A stretch of 64,000 bases of DNA from Paraburkholderia guartelaensis (lineage in GTDB: Bacteria > Pseudomonadota > Gammaproteobacteria > Burkholderiales > Burkholderiaceae), in NCBI RefSeq assembly GCF_004353905.1, contig NZ_SMOD01000006.1:62001-126000 (forward strand), given 5' to 3'. The position numbers and the translations under genes were made by a program. How positions within the stretch are numbered: position 1 is the first letter of the stretch; each line of letters opens with the position of its first letter. The notes below the pieces were generated by a model. The model saw only the letters and a program-made list of their open reading frames with translations, was not told where the DNA came from and ran no database searches. This document shows positions 1 through 7,896 of the stretch, piece by piece.

Positions 1-325
1 GCAGCAGGTTGCTCGGCTTTTTGCTCGTGCGCGGTTCGGCGGTGGAGAGGGCGCCTTGCTTGCCGAGCGTTTTCAGCGCGAGCTGCAGACACTTGCGCAG
101 CGCGATTTGCGTCGCCTCGGTCACCTTGTCGTTCGCGACGCCAGGCAGCCGCGCGATCAGCTTTTCCACCGGCGCCCCCACTATCGCTGCGAGCTTCATG
201 CCGAGCGGCGGCGTTTCGAGCTGATGCTTGGCGTGCCGCAGCGCGTCGAGATCGGCCTCGGTGAGGGCCGCGGCGGCGCCTGTGCGGGCCGGATCTGCGG
301 CTGTGGGTTCGGTTGTGGGTTCCAT
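1..325 (-). CDS. EcsC family protein, N-terminal part (runs off the left edge)
   Basis: Reading leftward from an ATG at 325, an open frame continues to the window edge (108 codons visible). After a T/P/A-rich, probably disordered first 20 residues comes a segment around LETPPLGMKLAAIVGAPVEK and then LIARLPGVANDKVTEAT. This matches what I know of the start of EcsC-family proteins, which are poorly characterised and often called membrane-associated. The C-terminal part is outside the window, so length and function cannot be assessed. It is divergent from the transporter at 447. Confidence 0.65.
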   Translation of the reverse strand, partial: MEPTTEPTAADPARTGAAAALTEADLDALRHAKHQLETPPLGMKLAAIVGAPVEKLIARLPGVANDKVTEATQIALRKCLQLALKTLGKQGALSTAEPRTSKKPSNLL

Positions 326-401
326 TGCGCTCCCGGATTTTCAGCTACGACGGCGGGCATTGCCGCCGCTCGACGTCCCAGTGTAGTGGATCGGACCGTG
401 A

Positions 402-428
402 TATGATGATCAATCTTTGACGCGTCAA
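402..428 (+). promoter_or_regulatory. Putative -10 and palindromic operator before the MFS gene
   Basis: A TATGAT hexamer (402-407) is followed by a perfect 12-bp palindrome TTGACGCGTCAA (417-428), ending 18 nt before the ATG at 447. A palindrome just downstream of a -10 is typical of a repressor site. The MarR protein encoded after the transporter is the obvious candidate ligand. The palindrome contains the TTG that would otherwise look like an earlier start codon, which argues for ATG 447. Inference only. Confidence 0.4.
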
Positions 429-446
429 CCGTTGCTGGATCAAAAA

Positions 447-2042
447 ATGGCCGTTCATACCGCCGCCCACCATTCGAGCGGGCAGGTTCTGCCGTTCCGG
501 GAGTCGCTGCTAGCGATGCTCGGCGTCTCGTTCGTGACGATGCTCGTTGCGCTCGACCAGACCGTCGTGGGCACCGCGCTCCCGACCATCGTCGCCGAAC
601 TGCGCGGCTTCGAGCTTTACGCGTGGGTCGCCACGTCCTATCTGCTCACTTCGGTTATCACCGTCCCCATTTTCGGGCGGCTCGGCGACTATTACGGGCG
701 CAAGCCGTTCGTGATCGCCTCGATCGTCGTTTTCACCGCCGCTTCGGTGCTGTGCGGCGCGGCCAACAGCATGCTGTTCCTCGTGATCGCGCGCGGGCTG
801 CAGGGCATCGGCGGCGGCATGCTGGTCGGCACGGCGTTCGCCTGCATTCCCGATCTCTTCCCCGATTCCGTCGTGCGCCTGCGCTGGCAGGTGCTCATGA
901 GTTCCGCTTTCGGTATCGCCAATGCAGTCGGGCCGTCGCTCGGCGGCTTTCTCACGCAGTATTGCGGCTGGCGTTCCGTGTTTTACGTGAATCTGCCCGT
1001 TGGCCTGCTCTCGCTGTTTTTCGTCTGGAAGTATCTGCCGCATCTGCGCCACGTCGCGCACAAGGAGCGCATGCGGCTCGACTGGCCAGGCGCGCTCCTC
1101 ATCGCGGTCGCGCTCGGCAGCCTGCAGCTTTTCGTGGAACGCCTGCCGGGACGCGGTCTCACCGCTTCGGCCATCGGCCTGCTCGCCCTTGCGCTGGCGG
1201 CCGGCTGGGCGCTCTGGCAATGGGAGCGGCGCTGTCCGCAGGCCATCCTGCCTGTCGACATGTTCCGCAACGCGAGCCTGAATGCGCTTTTCACGCTCGC
1301 CGTGCTGGGCGGCTTCACGATGTTTTCGTTGCTGTTCTACGCGCCGCTGCTGTTCCAGGGCGGCTTCGGCATGACGCCGAAGGAAGCGGGCGTCGTCATC
1401 ACGCCGCTCGTGGTGTTCATCACGATCGGCAGTATCGCGAACGGGCGCATCGTCTCGCGTATCCGCAATCCGAACCTGATGCTCTACATCGGCTTTGCGA
1501 TGATCGCCGTGGCCTGCTTCGCCGTCGCGCTCGCCACGCGCAGCACGCCGCGCGGCCTGCTCATGACGCTCATGATCGTGGCTGGCATCGGCTTGGGCTT
1601 CGTCATGCCGAATCTCACGGTGTTCGCGCAGCAGACCGCGGGGCGCGAGCATCTGGGCATCGCCACCGCGCTGCTGCAGTCGCTGCGGATGATCGGCGGC
1701 ATGATCGGCACGGCGCTCACCGGCACGATGGTCACGCAGCTCTATTCGAGCGGCGTGCAACGCGCGCTGGACGCCGATCACGCTACGCACTGGCTGCCGC
1801 AACTCTCCGACCCGCAGATCCTCATCAACCGCGACGCGCAGGCTTCGCTGATCGCCGATCTCGCCCACGCCGGGCATAATGGCGCGCCGCTGCTCGAAGC
1901 CGCGCGCGAGGCGCTGGTGGGCGCGATTCACCTGGGCATTGCTGTGGCGGCGGCGATCGCGGTGGTGTCGATCTGGCAAACCCGGCGCGTGCCGCCGGTC
2001 AAGCTGCAGCGCAAGGTGGAGCCCGTGATTCACGCGGATTGA
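447..2042 (+). CDS. MFS transporter, DHA2 (14-TM drug:H+ antiporter) family
   Basis: The protein has 531 residues from ATG 447. An in-frame TTG at 417 lies inside a palindrome and is a less likely start. The first membrane segment carries the family motif LDQTVVGTALPTI (about residues 36-48), followed by the loop 2-3 motif GRLGDYYGRKP, then RGLQGIGGG and a motif-C-like stretch in TM5 (GPSLGGFLTQYCGWRSVFYVN). About 14 hydrophobic segments are visible, with a short hydrophilic C-terminus. The family exports drugs or toxic compounds in exchange for protons across the inner membrane. The MarR gene 75 bp downstream, same strand, suggests a ligand-inducible efflux pair. The substrate cannot be read from the sequence. 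Confidence 0.88.
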   Translation: MAVHTAAHHSSGQVLPFRESLLAMLGVSFVTMLVALDQTVVGTALPTIVAELRGFELYAWVATSYLLTSVITVPIFGRLGDYYGRKPFVIASIVVFTAASVLCGAANSMLFLVIARGLQGIGGGMLVGTAFACIPDLFPDSVVRLRWQVLMSSAFGIANAVGPSLGGFLTQYCGWRSVFYVNLPVGLLSLFFVWKYLPHLRHVAHKERMRLDWPGALLIAVALGSLQLFVERLPGRGLTASAIGLLALALAAGWALWQWERRCPQAILPVDMFRNASLNALFTLAVLGGFTMFSLLFYAPLLFQGGFGMTPKEAGVVITPLVVFITIGSIANGRIVSRIRNPNLMLYIGFAMIAVACFAVALATRSTPRGLLMTLMIVAGIGLGFVMPNLTVFAQQTAGREHLGIATALLQSLRMIGGMIGTALTGTMVTQLYSSGVQRALDADHATHWLPQLSDPQILINRDAQASLIADLAHAGHNGAPLLEAAREALVGAIHLGIAVAAAIAVVSIWQTRRVPPVKLQRKVEPVIHAD

Positions 2043-2117
2043 GACCCTCCGCCTCTAGCGGATACCGGCACTGAAGCACGCAAACGCGCGGCAACGAAGC
2101 CGGCAGGAAAACAAAGC

Positions 2118-2594
2118 ATGGAAATTCAGGATCGCATCGCCATCGTGCAGCAGTTTGGACGGACCTATCGGGCGTTCATGTCGGCGTTCGAGGCGCAGGT
2201 CGGGCAGCCGCTGCCGCGCTGGCGCATTCTGCTCGCGCTTTACGAGCAGGACGGCGAGTCGTCGCAAAAGCGGCTCGTCGAGCGGCTGCGCGTGGACCCG
2301 GGCGCGCTCACGCGGCAATTGAAGGCGCTGGAGGCGCTCGGCTGGATCGCGCGGCGCGCCGACGAGCGCGACAACCGCATCACCAACGTGACGCTGACCG
2401 ACGCCGGCCGCGCCGTCACCGAAGAGGGCCTGCCGCGCCGCAACGCGTTCCTGAACGTGACGATGTCGCTGCCCGACGACGCGCTCTCGGCGCTGTCGGG
2501 CGCGTTGGGGATGATGGAGGCGCGCATCGGCGAGGCCGCGATGGCGGCGGCCGCGCTCGCGCAGGCTCAGGAGGCCGAGCCCGAAGCGGGCTAA
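2118..2594 (+). CDS. MarR family transcriptional regulator
   Basis: The protein has 158 residues, typical of MarR. The winged helix-turn-helix spans about residues 45-100: QKRLVERLRVDPGALTRQLKALE is the helix-turn-helix and RRADERDNRITNVTLT the wing with its conserved D-R pair. Flanking helices would form the dimer interface. The tail is Ala/Glu-rich. A weak AGGAAAA lies about 12 nt before the ATG. Family members bind palindromes as dimers and release DNA on binding small aromatic ligands. By position it should control the upstream MFS exporter, probably through the palindrome at 417-428. Confidence 0.88.
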   Translation: MEIQDRIAIVQQFGRTYRAFMSAFEAQVGQPLPRWRILLALYEQDGESSQKRLVERLRVDPGALTRQLKALEALGWIARRADERDNRITNVTLTDAGRAVTEEGLPRRNAFLNVTMSLPDDALSALSGALGMMEARIGEAAMAAAALAQAQEAEPEAG

Positions 2595-2617
2595 GCCTGC
2601 ACCGATACGCGCCGCGC

Positions 2618-3898
2618 TTAGAAGAACGTCTCGATCACTTCCGTCACGCGATACTTCGCATCGACCATCAGCACCTGACGCCACTTGTCGAACGTGAGGC
2701 AGGGGTGCGAGATGTCGAACGCGACCATGTCGCCGACCTTGAGGTCCGCGCCCGCCGGAATCTTCAGGTAGGCGTGCTGATCCATCATCTGGAACACTTC
2801 CCAGCCTTCGCTTGCCGCCACCTCGCGCGGCGTGCCGCCGTTCGCGGGGCGATAGTGGCGCGACGGCTCAGGAAAGCCCGCGTCGAATGCCGCGTCGCGC
2901 TTGCCGAAACCGATGATGGCGCGGCCAGGCTCAGGAATCGACTGCACGTAGGCCCAGAGCTGCAACGCGGGCAGCAGCGCCACGCCCATCTCGCGGGCCA
3001 CAGGGTTGCGCGTGAGGATCTGCGACTGCGCCTGCTTGTAGACGCCCACATCGTGCGTCACGTAGCAGCCGGGGCGAAGCACCACGTCGATCGCGCCCGC
3101 CTGCGTGGCCGGCGCGAACTCTTCCGCGACGATGTCGTACCACGCAGAGCCGGCGCCCGAAAGCAGCGCGGGCGTGCGTGCGAAGCGGCCCGCTGAGGCC
3201 AGTTCCTGGGTGACGTTCAGCGCGTCGCGCAGGAAGGTGCGCACTTCGCTTTCTTCCTTGAGGATGCCCTCGTAGATTTCCACGCCCGCTAGCTTCAGCG
3301 AGTCGGGATAGCGCGCGATGGCCGCGAGCACGGCATTGCGCGTGTCGGCGTCGCGCACGCCCGTGCGGCCGCGCGGTACGCCCAGTTCGAGCAGCACCTG
3401 CAGCGTGCGGCCCGACGCGCGGAAGAACTCGCCCAGGTGCTCCACGCCTTCCACCGAATCGACGAGGCAGAAGAACTCGAAGCTCGCGTCGCTGAGCAGC
3501 TCGGCGATGATCGCCATGTTGCGGCGGCCCACGAGCTGGTTTGCCATCAGCACGCGCGAGATGCCGCCGCGGTAGGCGGCGCGCGTCTGGTGCGCCGTGG
3601 CGAGCGTGATGCCCCACGCGCCCGTTTCGATCTGGCGGCGAAAGAGCTGCGGCGCCATCGTCGTCTTGCCGTGCGGCGCGAGCTTCACTCCATAGCGCGT
3701 GACGAAGTCCTGCATCCATTTGAGGTTGTGCTCGACGCGGTCGGCATACAGCACCGCAGCAGGCAGGCTCACGTCCTCTTCGAGTAAATTCCATTCGAGG
3801 CGCCCTGCGTCCCCGAGCGGCACGCTTGCGCCCGGTACGTTGCCGAGGCCCTTGCTGTTCGGGTCGATCGTTGCACTCTGATAGTTTGTAACTTTCAT
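2618..3898 (-). CDS. D-serine/D-threonine dehydratase-like amino acid deaminase (fold-type III PLP enzyme)
   Basis: The protein has 426 residues from the ATG at 3898, preceded by GAAGGGAA; an in-frame ATG at 3922 is an alternative. The N-terminal alanine-racemase-type barrel carries the probable PLP lysine K78 in KLAPHGKTTMAPQ. The C-terminal domain contains DISHPCLTFDKW, whose His and Cys match the zinc ligands of eukaryotic-type D-serine dehydratase. The expected reaction is zinc- and PLP-dependent dehydration and deamination of D-serine or D-threonine to the 2-oxo acid and ammonia. It is divergent from an RpiR regulator and close to D-aminoacylase and RidA, so a role in D-amino-acid catabolism is well supported. 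D-threonine aldolase is a related alternative. Confidence 0.82.
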   Translation of the reverse strand: MKVTNYQSATIDPNSKGLGNVPGASVPLGDAGRLEWNLLEEDVSLPAAVLYADRVEHNLKWMQDFVTRYGVKLAPHGKTTMAPQLFRRQIETGAWGITLATAHQTRAAYRGGISRVLMANQLVGRRNMAIIAELLSDASFEFFCLVDSVEGVEHLGEFFRASGRTLQVLLELGVPRGRTGVRDADTRNAVLAAIARYPDSLKLAGVEIYEGILKEESEVRTFLRDALNVTQELASAGRFARTPALLSGAGSAWYDIVAEEFAPATQAGAIDVVLRPGCYVTHDVGVYKQAQSQILTRNPVAREMGVALLPALQLWAYVQSIPEPGRAIIGFGKRDAAFDAGFPEPSRHYRPANGGTPREVAASEGWEVFQMMDQHAYLKIPAGADLKVGDMVAFDISHPCLTFDKWRQVLMVDAKYRVTEVIETFF

Positions 3899-3999
3899 TT
3901 CCCTTCGCTCCATATGCTTCATGCGACTCCGCTACACCGGCATCTTCAGGATCGCCGTTGACTCGGAGATAGTACACAAAGTAACATCGCTTCGTGAAT

Positions 4000-4014
4000 T
4001 GTTATTTATTAACA
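4000..4014. promoter_or_regulatory. Candidate RpiR operator: TGTTA-N5-TAACA inverted repeat
   Basis: A perfect 5-bp inverted repeat, TGTTA-TTTAT-TAACA, lies in an unusually AT-rich patch of the 127-bp divergent spacer between the dehydratase (start 3898) and the RpiR gene (start 4026). It ends 11 nt before the RpiR ATG, so a bound protein would block that gene at least. The site is seen directly; the assignment to RpiR is inference. Confidence 0.35.
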
Positions 4015-4025
4015 GACTCCCTGCA

Positions 4026-4955
4026 ATGAACACCGCCGCCGATCCGGCCCGCTTCGACATCGTCGCGCGTATTGCGCAATGCGTGCCCGAACTGCGTCCG
4101 GCCGAACGCGACGTCGCTGCGCTCATTCTCGACGATCTTGCCAGCGCCGCGCGCGCGAGCATCGGCGAGCTGGCGCAGCGCGCGGGCGTGAGCGTCGCCT
4201 CCGTCACGCGCTTCGCGAAGGCGGTGGGCTGCCACGACGTGCGCGAACTCAAGCTGCGGCTCGCGCAGGCGGCCGCCGTGGGCGACCGCTTCCTGCGCGG
4301 CGGCGCCGGCGTGTCCGAAGGCGGCGGCAAACTGCGTGCCGCGGACGCCAATGGCGAAGCCGAGCCGCTCGCCACGCGCGTCTACGACGAAATTCACACG
4401 GCGCTCGCGCGTAACCACGAACTGCTTTGCCAGGCGCCGCTCGCACAGGCTGCCGCGGCGCTGGCGCAGGCTCGCATGATCTACGTGTTCGGCATGGGCG
4501 GCGGCTCGAGTGCGCTCGCCGATGAAATGCGCTTTCGCCTCGTGCGCCTGGGCCGTCCGGTGGCTTCGTACCAGGACAGCTTGCTGCAGCGCATGGTGGC
4601 GAGCACGCTTTCGCCCGAAGACGTGGTCGTCGCGCTTTCCGTAACAGGACGCGTGCCCGAACTCGTCGACGCATGCCGCATCGCGCACGACTACGGCGCA
4701 AAGCTCGTCGCGCTCACCGCGCCGGCTTCGCCGCTCGCCGCGCTCGCCGATTGGCTCGTGCCGATCGTCGCGAGCGAGACCGATTTCATCTACAAGCCGT
4801 CGTCGTCACGTTACGCGATGATGATGGCACTCGACGTACTCGTGACCGAACTGGCGCTCGCGCAACCCGAAGAAAGCCGCGAGTTGCTGCGCCGCATGAA
4901 GCACACGCTGGACGCGCATCGCGGCGGCGGCGAACGCCAGCCGCTCGGTGACTGA
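4026..4955 (+). CDS. MurR/RpiR family transcriptional regulator (HTH + SIS)
   Basis: The protein has 309 residues. The N-terminal HTH_6 domain (about 10-85) includes LRPAERDVAALILDDL and GELAQRAGVSVASVTRFAKA, then FRELKLRLAQ-like VRELKLRLAQ. The C-terminal SIS domain (about 145-280) includes IYVFGMGGGSSALADEMRFR and VVVALSVTGRVPELVDACR. ATG 4026 follows the AT-rich control region. An in-frame ATG at 3921 would add 35 residues translated from promoter sequence and is unlikely. The gene is divergent from the dehydratase and 34 bp from D-aminoacylase, so it should be the local regulator of D-amino-acid use. RpiR proteins usually sense sugar phosphates, but P. aeruginosa DguR is a precedent, as I recall it, for an RpiR protein controlling D-glutamate use. 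Confidence 0.88.
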   Translation: MNTAADPARFDIVARIAQCVPELRPAERDVAALILDDLASAARASIGELAQRAGVSVASVTRFAKAVGCHDVRELKLRLAQAAAVGDRFLRGGAGVSEGGGKLRAADANGEAEPLATRVYDEIHTALARNHELLCQAPLAQAAAALAQARMIYVFGMGGGSSALADEMRFRLVRLGRPVASYQDSLLQRMVASTLSPEDVVVALSVTGRVPELVDACRIAHDYGAKLVALTAPASPLAALADWLVPIVASETDFIYKPSSSRYAMMMALDVLVTELALAQPEESRELLRRMKHTLDAHRGGGERQPLGD

Positions 4956-4989
4956 GCGACCAACCACGAGCCATCCTGAGGAGACGCGT

Positions 4990-6471
4990 ATGCATTCGCA
5001 CCCCGAAGCCGCCGACACGCTGATCGTCGGCGCCATGCTTTACGACGGCACCGGCGCGCCGCCCATCGAGCGCGACGTGGCGCTGCGCGACGGGCGCATC
5101 GTCGCGATCGGCAACCTGTCGAACTGGCTCGCGGAAGAGGTGATCGAGGCCAATGGGCGCGCGCTCGCGCCGGGCTTCATCGACGTCCATACGCACGACG
5201 ACACGCACGTGATCCGCGCGCCGCAAATGCTGCCCAAGATCAGCCAGGGTGTGACGACGGTGGTGGTCGGCAACTGCGGGATCAGCGCGTCGCCGGTGAC
5301 GCTCAAGGGCGATCCGCCGGACCCGATGAACCTGCTCGGCGAGCGCGATGCGTTCAGCTATCCGACTTTCTCCGCGTATATCGACGCGGTGAACGCGGCT
5401 CGGCCCGCCGTGAACGTGGGCGCGTTGATCGGCCATACGGCGCTGCGCAACAATCACATGAACGACCTGAAGCGCGCCGCCACCGGTGACGAGATCGCGG
5501 CCATGCGCGCGCAACTCGAAGACGCGCTCGCACACGGCGCGCTCGGCCTTTCCACGGGCCTCGCGTACGGGTCGGCGTTCGAGGCCTCGACCGAAGAGGT
5601 CGCTTCGCTTGCCCAGCCGCTCGCCGCCGCCGGCGCGCTGTACACGACGCACATGCGCACGGAGTTCGACGCGATTCTCGAAGCGATGAACGAGGCGTAC
5701 CACATCGGCCAGCATGCGCGCGTGCCGGTGGTGATCTCGCATCTGAAGTGCGCGGGCCCGTCCAACTGGGGGCGCAGCACGGAGGTGCTCGCGTCGCTCG
5801 AAAGCGCGCGCAAGTATCAGCCGGTGGGCTGCGACTGCTATCCGTATAGCCGCAGCTCTTCGACGCTGGATCTCAAGCAGGTGACGGGCGACATCGACAT
5901 CACGATCACGTGGTCCACGCCGCACCCGGAGCAGGCGGGCAAGCTCATCAAGGACATCGCGGCCGAGTGGGGCGTGTCGCAGCAGGAAGCGGGCAAGCGC
6001 CTGCAGCCGGCGGGCGCGGTGTACCACAACATGTCCGAAGACGACGTGCGCCGCATTCTTTCGCATCCGGCCACCATGGTCGGCTCGGATGGACTGCCCA
6101 ACGATCCGCTGCCGCATCCCCGCCTGTGGGGCGCATTTCCGCGCGTGCTCGGCCACTACGCGCGCGACGCGGCCTTGCTGCCGCTCGAGGAAGCGGTGCG
6201 CAAGATGACGGGCCTTTCGGCACGGCGCTTCGGCCTCTCGCAGCGCGGCGAGGTGCATGTGGGCTGGCACGCCGACCTCGTGTTGTTCGACCCCGCCCGC
6301 GTGCGCGACGCGGCGACCTTCGAGAAGCCGCAACAGGTGGCCGAAGGCATCGACGCGGTGTGGGTGAACGGTGTGCTCTCGTATCGCGACGGCCAACCCA
6401 CGGGCGAGCGCGCGGGCCACTTCGTCGCGCGCGGCACACGCGAGCCGCAGACCGAGGCGAATGCCTTTTAA
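4990..6471 (+). CDS. D-aminoacylase (N-acyl-D-amino-acid deacylase)
   Basis: The protein has 493 residues from ATG 4990, with GAGGAG 7 nt upstream; an in-frame GTG at 4948 overlaps the RpiR stop. It is an amidohydrolase-superfamily beta-barrel. Metal and catalytic residues line up almost exactly with the Alcaligenes enzyme: H67 and H69 in DVHTHDD, C96 in GNCGIS, H221 in TTHMRTE, H251 in SHLKCAG and D367 in GSDGLPND. It hydrolyses N-acyl-D-amino acids to the free D-amino acid and a carboxylate. It is the natural upstream step for the dehydratase at 2618-3898 and is followed 84 bp later by RidA. The preferred side chain cannot be told. Confidence 0.9.
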   Translation: MHSHPEAADTLIVGAMLYDGTGAPPIERDVALRDGRIVAIGNLSNWLAEEVIEANGRALAPGFIDVHTHDDTHVIRAPQMLPKISQGVTTVVVGNCGISASPVTLKGDPPDPMNLLGERDAFSYPTFSAYIDAVNAARPAVNVGALIGHTALRNNHMNDLKRAATGDEIAAMRAQLEDALAHGALGLSTGLAYGSAFEASTEEVASLAQPLAAAGALYTTHMRTEFDAILEAMNEAYHIGQHARVPVVISHLKCAGPSNWGRSTEVLASLESARKYQPVGCDCYPYSRSSSTLDLKQVTGDIDITITWSTPHPEQAGKLIKDIAAEWGVSQQEAGKRLQPAGAVYHNMSEDDVRRILSHPATMVGSDGLPNDPLPHPRLWGAFPRVLGHYARDAALLPLEEAVRKMTGLSARRFGLSQRGEVHVGWHADLVLFDPARVRDAATFEKPQQVAEGIDAVWVNGVLSYRDGQPTGERAGHFVARGTREPQTEANAF

Positions 6472-6555
6472 GCAGACTTTATCTATCGAATTTCGACCCC
6501 CGGCGCACGCGGCCCAAAACGCTGCGCGCGCCGCACGATCTCAAAGGAGCAAACG

Positions 6556-6945
6556 ATGAAACGAATTGGAGCGGAAGGCGGCAAGGGCCAGGGCGGACAG
6601 CATCTGCCGTTCGCGCGTGCTGTGGAAGCCGACGGCTGGCTGTACGTCTCGGGCCAAACGCCGATGGAAGGCGGCGAGGTCATTAACGGCGGTATCGTCG
6701 AGCAGTCGCACAAGGCCATCCAGAATCTTTTCGCGATCCTGAAGGAAGCGGGCTATGGCGCGGAACACGTGGTGCGCTGCGGCGTGTGGCTCGACGACGC
6801 GCGTGATTTCACCTCGTTCAACAAGGTGTTCCGCGAGTACTTCGGCGAGCATCCGCCGGCACGCGCTTGCGTGCAATCGAGCATGGTGGTGGACTGCAAG
6901 GTCGAAGTCGACTGCGTGGCTTACAAGGCGCCGGCCGGGAAGTAA
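6556..6945 (+). CDS. RidA (YjgF/YER057c/UK114) family enamine/imine deaminase
   Basis: The protein has 129 residues with AAAGGAG 7 nt before the ATG. The fold is recognisable from WLYVSGQTPMEGGEV, AIQNLFAILKEAGYG and the signature ARACVQSSMVVDCKVEVDCVAYK, with the conserved substrate-binding Arg in PPARA. RidA proteins hydrolyse reactive enamine/imine intermediates, such as 2-aminoacrylate released by PLP-dependent serine/threonine dehydratases. Its place directly after D-aminoacylase, in a locus with a D-serine-dehydratase-like enzyme, fits exactly that job. It is not necessarily RidA itself; it may be a pathway-specific paralogue (Rid subfamily). Confidence 0.87.
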   Translation: MKRIGAEGGKGQGGQHLPFARAVEADGWLYVSGQTPMEGGEVINGGIVEQSHKAIQNLFAILKEAGYGAEHVVRCGVWLDDARDFTSFNKVFREYFGEHPPARACVQSSMVVDCKVEVDCVAYKAPAGK

Positions 6946-6992
6946 GGGCGCGGCTCGAAGCTGCACGAAGTGGTTATGAAGCGGTCATGAAG

Positions 6993-7018
6993 CGGCTGCC
7001 GGAGTCATCTGGCAGCCG
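6993..7018. terminator. Hairpin between ridA and the antitoxin gene
   Basis: An 8-bp stem, CGGCTGCC/GGCAGCCG, encloses a 10-nt loop and is followed by TTTCTTCTT on the plus strand. The right arm overlaps the last codons of the convergent antitoxin gene (stop at 7005). It looks like a weak intrinsic terminator for the ridA transcript. Confidence 0.4.
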
Positions 7019-7349
7019 TTTCTTCTTGCGTGCCGCCATCGCGCGGCGAGGCGGCGGTAATGCGCAGCTCGATTTTCATACCGGCCGCGACGGCCATGTT
7101 GATGAGCGAATCGAGCGAGAACAGATCGATCTTGCCGCGCATGAGGTCGGACACGCGCGGCTGCGTGACGCCGAAGAGCGCGGCGGCCTGCGTCTGGCTC
7201 ATCTTGTTGCGCTTGATATGCTCTTCGAGCGCGATCATGAGGTCGCTGCGCAAGGTCATGTTCTGGGCCGCTTCGGGCGTGCTCTCGAGTGCGTCCCACA
7301 CGCTGTCGAAGCGCTGGTGTGCGTGGTTGCGATTTTTTTCGTGATTCAT
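7005..7349 (-). CDS. XRE/Cro-type antitoxin of a HigBA-like pair
   Basis: The protein has 114 residues; the start ATG (7349) follows AAGGAG at normal spacing and overlaps the toxin stop by 4 bp (ATGA), implying translational coupling. The HTH reads KMSQTQAAALFGVTQPRVSDLMRGKID, followed by LFSLDSLINMAVAAGM, typical of the antitoxin family with XRE-type DNA binding. The role would be to neutralise the toxin encoded just upstream and to repress the pair's promoter. Order is toxin first, antitoxin second, as in higBA. Confidence 0.85.
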   Translation of the reverse strand: MNHEKNRNHAHQRFDSVWDALESTPEAAQNMTLRSDLMIALEEHIKRNKMSQTQAAALFGVTQPRVSDLMRGKIDLFSLDSLINMAVAAGMKIELRITAASPRDGGTQEETAAR

Positions 7350-7672
7350 GGTTTGGACTCCTTGTTGTTCAGCGCCTCGCGATAGCGGCGCGCGGCAAGC
7401 GAAAGGTCGACGAAGGCCGTTTTCTCGGACTTCTTCTGGAAGCAATGCAGCACGTAGATGGCATCGCGAATATTCGCCACATAAATCACGCGAAACGCTC
7501 CATTTGCGTCGCGAATGCGGATTTCGCGCGCGCCGCGCCCAACCGGATTCACCGGCTTCCAGTCGTGCGGGTCGAGGCCGCGTTGAACGCGCCGCAATTG
7601 CCGCCCGGCTTCCTGCCGCATGAGCGGCGGGAACTCGCACAGGTTTGCCAGCGCGCTGCCGCAAAATTCCAC
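7346..7672 (-). CDS. RelE/HigB-like toxin (phage Gp49-like family)
   Basis: From a GTG at 7672 this encodes 108 residues. An ATG at 7723 (125 residues) is open too, but a TATAAT box lies between the two (7691-7696), and family members usually begin about at KPVEF, which favours GTG. Recognisable parts are LREFP-like LCEFPPLMRQEAGRQL, then DWKPVNPVGRGAREIRIRD, AFRVIYVA and AIYVLHCFQKKSEKT, the last being the strongest family signature. The family contains ribosome-dependent mRNA interferases. It overlaps the antitoxin start by 4 bp. Whether it is still active is unknown, but the frame is intact. Confidence 0.8.
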   Translation of the reverse strand: MEFCGSALANLCEFPPLMRQEAGRQLRRVQRGLDPHDWKPVNPVGRGAREIRIRDANGAFRVIYVANIRDAIYVLHCFQKKSEKTAFVDLSLAARRYREALNNKESKP

Positions 7673-7690
7673 CGGCTTGGATCGGTTCAG

Positions 7691-7696
7691 ATTATA
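7691..7696 (-). promoter_or_regulatory. -10 box of the toxin-antitoxin operon
   Basis: On the minus strand a consensus TATAAT lies in an AT-rich run (7691-7709), 19 nt before the proposed GTG start of the toxin. No good -35 is visible at 17 nt. The AT-richness stands out from the surrounding GC-rich sequence. This supports the shorter toxin reading frame. Confidence 0.4.
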
Positions 7697-7865
7697 CAAA
7701 ATTTTATATGGCCTCCAGAGCATTGAGCGGCCCGGTTCGCGCCGGGAATGATGTGGCTCAAGTTTCTGCAGCAGCGGGTGGCCGCGCCCCCGCTTGCATC
7801 AAGCGCGGTGCGGTTTCTGTCCCCCGTTGGCCGTTCGGCAGAGGGGCGTGTTTTTGCCGATTTTC

Positions 7866-7896
7866 CCAATATATGAGCGACCCAATCACATATTGG
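7866..7896. promoter_or_regulatory. Inverted repeat, probable operator of the IclR regulator
   Basis: CCAATATATG (7866-7875) and CATATTGG with two further bases (7887-7896) form an inverted repeat with 9 of 10 arm positions matching, separated by 11 nt. The right arm overlaps a TTGGAG -35 element. This is the most prominent palindrome in the 518-bp spacer between the toxin gene and iclR. Autoregulation by the IclR protein, or control of the sugar operon behind it, is inferred. Confidence 0.5.

Noticed and set aside
510..2033. Long antisense ORF (507 codons) across the MFS gene
   Set aside because: It is the shadow frame of a GC3-rich gene: Arg/His/Asp-rich, with no domain and no ribosome site. 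The same applies to the very long antisense frames over maeB (30512-32752), tkt (36627-38759), leuS (47674-50526) and dctA (40944-43511).
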